This document shows, in pieces, positions 60,737 through 64,000 of a stretch of 64,000 bases of DNA. The stretch covers positions 402,501 to 466,500 of the forward strand of contig NZ_AP019368.1 of the NCBI RefSeq assembly GCF_004295685.1, given 5' to 3'. The notes under the pieces are model-generated. The model was not told the origin of the DNA. It worked only from the letters and a program-made list of their open reading frames with translations, and ran no database searches. The number at the start of each line of letters is the position of its first letter. Positions within the stretch are counted from its first letter, which is position 1. Made by a program: the position numbers and the translations under genes. Source of the stretch: Fluviispira sanaruensis. Lineage in GTDB: Bacteria; Bdellovibrionota_B; Oligoflexia; Silvanigrellales; Silvanigrellaceae.

Positions 60737-61426
60737 TTATAATTTATTTTTTTTTTCGTTTTCTTTACTATTTAAACTATTGGTTGATTTTGGATCAATA
60801 GTGCCATGGGGGTCTTTTAAACTGATGTCCCCAGTTTTTAAATTCAAAGAGATTATTTCAGCATTGACAAACTCTTTATTTCGCCAAACTTTCGCCTTTC
60901 CTTTTAAAACCATAGTTTTTTCTGGGACGAGAAATACTATTTCATTGGCATTTGCTCTGATTTCTGGAGAATTTTCTGTCGATTTTTTAAAAATATTTAC
61001 ATTGCCTGTTGCTATCGCTTTTTGAATAGAAGTTGATCCCGAACCCGAAGTTGTGCCTGGTGAACTTATTATTTGTGCTTTATCTGAGGTTAATTTCAAA
61101 TCATCTTGAATGATAACTACATTGCCAATTAAATTCAAAATCCCTGTTTTTCTTGAGCCTTCTGCTTTATTTCCTTCAAAATACACGGGGGAGTTTTGAT
61201 TGTGATTTGCAAAATCATTATTTAAATCACTCTCACTTTTTTTCGCCTTCACTTTGCTTTTTGGAGTGATTTCAGGTGTTTTATTTTCTAAAACTTTATT
61301 GTCATCGATTTTATTTGTTTCGTAATCATAATTATCTGGTAAGATATTTTTGAAATCAGCTTTGGCATTGCATGCAGTTAAAATACATAAAACTAATAAA
61401 GATTTTAAAAAATTAAAATATAACAT
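60737..61426 (-). CDS. lptA: LptA-like LPS transport protein with possible lipoprotein signal
   Basis: LptA forms the periplasmic bridge that carries LPS. The protein has 229 residues: an N-terminal signal with a Cys after LTA (FLKSLLVLCILTAC), a polar linker rich in Lys and Asp (about 25-75), and then the OstA-type beta-jellyroll: LNLIGNVVIIQDDLKLTSDK, AIATGNVNIFKKS and VLKGKAKVWRNKEFVNAEII. Most LptA proteins are soluble; the Cys could make this one a lipoprotein, but a normal signal peptidase site after it is also possible. It lies between lptC and lptB. Confidence 0.85.
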   Translation of the reverse strand: MLYFNFLKSLLVLCILTACNAKADFKNILPDNYDYETNKIDDNKVLENKTPEITPKSKVKAKKSESDLNNDFANHNQNSPVYFEGNKAEGSRKTGILNLIGNVVIIQDDLKLTSDKAQIISSPGTTSGSGSTSIQKAIATGNVNIFKKSTENSPEIRANANEIVFLVPEKTMVLKGKAKVWRNKEFVNAEIISLNLKTGDISLKDPHGTIDPKSTNSLNSKENEKKNKL

Positions 61427-61437
61427 TTTCTTCTTTC

Positions 61438-62067
61438 TTAATTCAATTTATTATTGGTATTTGGGATAATCACTTTTCCATCAACTTGTGAATTAATTTT
61501 AAATTCCTCATTTTTAATAGAATAAGAAAATCCTTTTCCTTTCAGAGATCCTTGCGGACCATTTGATTCTATAGCACTATTGGAATGGATTTCTTCGTTG
61601 ATCATGTCAATATATATATTGCGAGTCTTCCCAATATTTTTATTAAAATCAAACATGACTTCCTCAGGAAGTTGAGCATTTCTTATACGACTATTTGCCC
61701 CCATTGACAATGCAGTTTGTCCTTCTTTTTCATTAATTATTTCCATTTGTCCTGTTGCTTTCGACGTTTTAATGACGGCAGTTTCTTTTTCATTCAAGTC
61801 ATAGGTTCTATATACTAAATTACCCGATGCTTCAAAATGATTGTCGGTAAAATATATAATTTCATCACCTGAAAATGAATATTTTAAATATCCATTTTCG
61901 AAAGATTTTGTGTGGAATTGATGAACACTGCTTGTGGGCAACACTATGTTATCTGAATTGAGCTGTGCTTGAAAAATTTCACTTGATTTATCTAGGTAGT
62001 TTTTTTGATACCATAATAAAATTAAAATTGTGAGTATAAATGAAATTGCATATATGCGGCCTAGCAT
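61438..62067 (-). CDS. lptC: LPS export protein LptC
   Basis: LptC anchors the LptA bridge to the inner-membrane complex. The protein has 209 residues: one N-terminal transmembrane helix (about 4-20, IYAISFILTILILLWYQ) and an LptC-type beta-jellyroll (ENGYLKYSFSGDEIIYFTD, then SNSAIESNGPQGSLKGKG). The sequence is weakly conserved in this family, so the call also rests on its place before lptA and lptB. Its start overlaps the end of pabA by 7 bases, linking folate and LPS genes in one unit. Confidence 0.85.
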   Translation of the reverse strand: MLGRIYAISFILTILILLWYQKNYLDKSSEIFQAQLNSDNIVLPTSSVHQFHTKSFENGYLKYSFSGDEIIYFTDNHFEASGNLVYRTYDLNEKETAVIKTSKATGQMEIINEKEGQTALSMGANSRIRNAQLPEEVMFDFNKNIGKTRNIYIDMINEEIHSNSAIESNGPQGSLKGKGFSYSIKNEEFKINSQVDGKVIIPNTNNKLN

Positions 62068-62642
62068 TGCACAGTCCCTAGAAAAGCATTTAAAAAAGAT
62101 TCCCCGCCAGGGCTCGCAAAGCTTTCTGGGTGGAATTGCACTCCAAAACGTCGATGAAGTTTGTGTTCAGCAATTAAGCTAAAGCCGTTTTCTTCTGCAA
62201 GGGATACCACATTTTTTGTAAAAACAGGATCGGAAGACTTACAGGCAAGAGAATTATACAAAACAACAGTTCCTTTAGGGGAATTTTTTTTAAAATGTGA
62301 GGATCGACAAGAGTCAATTATTTCGACTTGTCGGCCATGAATTGGTATTTTGCACATCTGTTCAATTTTTCCACCTTCAGCCAATAAAAAAATTTGGTGT
62401 CCTAAACAGACGCCTAAAAATGGGATCTGTGCAGGAATTTTTTTGTACAACTCAATAGATTCTATATATTCGCTCGGATGTCCTGGACCAGGAGAAAAAA
62501 TAATAGCATCATATTCGCTTATGTCAGCTATAGTATGAATGTCTTTATAAGATAATATTTTTAAGTCAATACCTTTAGCAACAAACCAATTGGTTAAATT
62601 GTATGAAAAAGAGTCAAAGTGATCTATAAAAAGAAATGTCAT
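62061..62642 (-). CDS. pabA: Aminodeoxychorismate synthase glutaminase subunit PabA
   Basis: PabA releases ammonia from glutamine for PabB. The protein has 193 residues, a class I glutamine amidotransferase: FIDHFDSFSYNLTNWF at the start, the catalytic Cys in LGVCLGHQIFLL (about residue 78) and the His-Glu pair in VQFHPESFASPGG near the end. TrpG has the same fold, so the choice rests on the partner: pabB lies directly upstream and overlaps by 4 bases. It feeds folate synthesis. Confidence 0.88.
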   Translation of the reverse strand: MTFLFIDHFDSFSYNLTNWFVAKGIDLKILSYKDIHTIADISEYDAIIFSPGPGHPSEYIESIELYKKIPAQIPFLGVCLGHQIFLLAEGGKIEQMCKIPIHGRQVEIIDSCRSSHFKKNSPKGTVVLYNSLACKSSDPVFTKNVVSLAEENGFSLIAEHKLHRRFGVQFHPESFASPGGESFLNAFLGTVQC

Positions 62643-64000
62643 AGAGAGCTTTCGATAGAATGTAAAAAAGAATTTAATTTAATAAGAAATTCTTCGTATT
62701 CATTAACTGCATTGGAAAGAGTTGTTATCCCTGCGCCAACACCGCAATAAACTCCTCTTTTGCCCTTATATACACTGCGAATTAGAATAGTAGAATCAAA
62801 ATCTCCATTCTTTTCAAGTACGCCGCAAACTCCTGTATAATACCCTCTTGTTATATTTTCTAATTTAGTAATAATTTCGCAAACACGTTTTTTTGGCGTG
62901 CCACTGATGGAGCCAGCAGGAAGCATTTTTTCTAAACAACTCCCTAGGTTTTCGTTTTCCTTTAGGATACCTAAGACCGAGCTTTGCATTTGGACCAATT
63001 GACCAGCTTTTCTGGCATAAAAAGGGCGATAGACTTCAACGCTGCCTGCTTTGCAGACGAGATTAAGATCATTGCGCATAAGATCAACAACTAATGTGTG
63101 CTCATATATTTCTTTTTTATCAGCCCAAATCGTCAAAGCATCTTCGTAAGTAGGACTTTCTGCTTGACTCTTTAAAGTTCCTTTGATGGGCTCTGTGGTA
63201 ATCACTCTTTGTTTTGAATAAATAAATCTTTCAGGAGAAAAGCAAGCTAAACCTACATTTTCATCGGCATAATAAATCCCATAACGGGATTTTATTTTCA
63301 ACCATGCCAGCAAAAAATTTGGAATACTTTTAAAAGGTGAGCTGTTTGTCAGCTCTTTGGTTGAGGTGAGGTTGGCGAGATAGCAGTCCCCTTTATTCAT
63401 AAAATTTTTTGCTTTTTCAATAACATCAACGATATCTTTTTTTAAAAGATCTTCTTTTAAAGCTATATTATTATTTGCCCGCAGATGCTTTGTTTGTGGA
63501 ATAAAGGAATGGTTTTGGTTAGATATATGTTCTATTTTTTCCCATAATTCATTTATAATATCAAATTCTTCAGAATGATTCAGAATGCTTAAACTCATTT
63601 CTCTGTGAGTAATATGAATTTTTATTTCAAATTTTGCATGCAAAACATATGAATCTTCTTCCTTTTTTGAATTCTCATAAGGGGTGACAAAAAATAATGG
63701 GCTTTCTGGGTTTTCTTTTAGGTGCACATAAAACTCATTGAGATTCTCTCTATATGAGTGTTTTTGTGTGTTACAAAAAAAACGGAGATTAACAGTATCA
63801 TTTTCATCAGAATATATATTATAGTACTTATCAGGAATTGAATTTGTTGCAATAAAATTCTGATTGATATTAAATTCGTAGCCATTGCAAGACAGCAATT
63901 GAAAATGACAAGCAATATTATGATTAAAATATTCTTCTAAAATTGAGCTTAATGATGAAATATATTGAGAAAAATAATCTAAATTTTCAATGGAAGACTT
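62639..64000 (-). CDS. pabB: Aminodeoxychorismate synthase component PabB (5' end outside window)
   Basis: PabB turns chorismate and ammonia into aminodeoxychorismate, the precursor of p-aminobenzoate in folate synthesis. The frame is open to the window edge, so the N-terminus is missing; 453 codons remain. The chorismate-binding domain is clear: TTEPIKGTLKSQ carries the Lys typical of PabB (TrpE has Ala at that place), followed by HTLVVDLMRNDLNLVC, MLPAGSISGTPKKRVCEII and YYTGVCGVLEKNGDFDSTIL. It is the first gene of the unit pabB-pabA-lptC-lptA-lptB. The TTG at 63898 is inside the gene and not the start. Confidence 0.92.
   Translation of the reverse strand, partial: KSSIENLDYFSQYISSLSSILEEYFNHNIACHFQLLSCNGYEFNINQNFIATNSIPDKYYNIYSDENDTVNLRFFCNTQKHSYRENLNEFYVHLKENPESPLFFVTPYENSKKEEDSYVLHAKFEIKIHITHREMSLSILNHSEEFDIINELWEKIEHISNQNHSFIPQTKHLRANNNIALKEDLLKKDIVDVIEKAKNFMNKGDCYLANLTSTKELTNSSPFKSIPNFLLAWLKIKSRYGIYYADENVGLACFSPERFIYSKQRVITTEPIKGTLKSQAESPTYEDALTIWADKKEIYEHTLVVDLMRNDLNLVCKAGSVEVYRPFYARKAGQLVQMQSSVLGILKENENLGSCLEKMLPAGSISGTPKKRVCEIITKLENITRGYYTGVCGVLEKNGDFDSTILIRSVYKGKRGVYCGVGAGITTLSNAVNEYEEFLIKLNSFLHSIESSL

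Overview
The window is AT-rich chromosomal DNA from a flagellated Gram-negative bacterium. It encodes a flagellar export and switch operon with FlhF/FlhG, LPS export genes (lptA, lptB, lptC), a BamB-like propeller, an RlpA lipoprotein and an SRP RNA next to dnaX. Gene order and the overall look suggest the Bdellovibrionota/Oligoflexia (for example Silvanigrellales), but this is inference from composition and family mix; no marker here proves it. No insertion sequence, prophage or CRISPR array is visible.

Layout. 1-2 kb: 3' part of a DbpA-type RNA helicase converging on a YihY/BrkB membrane protein. 2-7 kb: a loose accessory region with a secreted protein, a small membrane protein, a ferritin-like/ATP-grasp fusion, and decayed partial copies of the last two. 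7-20 kb: one long colinear operon fliL-fliM-fliN-fliO-fliP-fliQ-fliR-flhB-flhA-flhF-flhG-fliA-cheY plus a PilZ-like and a DUF2802-like protein. 20-29 kb: a second accessory region with two tandem periplasmic binding proteins lacking a transporter, two paralogous small secreted proteins (one truncated), a secreted GH31 glucosidase with a CBM20 domain, and a set of gene fragments (AraC, MFS, frameshifted membrane protein).

29-39 kb: M3 oligopeptidase, a lipoprotein, a REC-CheX chemotaxis protein, an RlmK/RlmI-type methyltransferase, a matrixin-like lipoprotein protease, a Csd6/Pgp2-like L,D-transpeptidase-fold protein with a membrane partner, a three-gene operon ending in an amidohydrolase, and two identical tRNA-Val genes. 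39-48 kb: a MurA homologue with two unusual active-site residues, an extended CsrA, YfgM-like and BamB-like envelope proteins, YbeY, a CorC/CNNM protein, a hyperacidic protein, dnaX and the SRP RNA. 48-55 kb: an ABC importer of the TrpXYZ type, an M24 protein, a lactate permease behind a long perfect inverted repeat, and a SnoaL-like protein. 55-64 kb: tRNA-Ser, the conserved rplU-rpmA-obg-rsfS-rlmH block, a ComF-like protein, RlpA, and the opposing pabB-pabA-lptC-lptA-lptB cluster.

The most distinctive pattern is local tandem duplication followed by decay. At 22.6-26.9 kb a two-gene unit (small secreted gene facing a GH31 gene) appears twice: the first copy kept the small gene and lost all but the last codons of the glucosidase, the second kept the glucosidase and a truncated small gene. 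The 2-7 kb region shows the same kind of remnant. I found no clearly new multi-gene defence or secretion system. The best leads for unknown biology are the ferritin-like/ATP-grasp fusion, the MurA homologue lacking its usual lysine and cysteine, the hyperacidic protein and the uncharacterised 36-38.8 kb operon.
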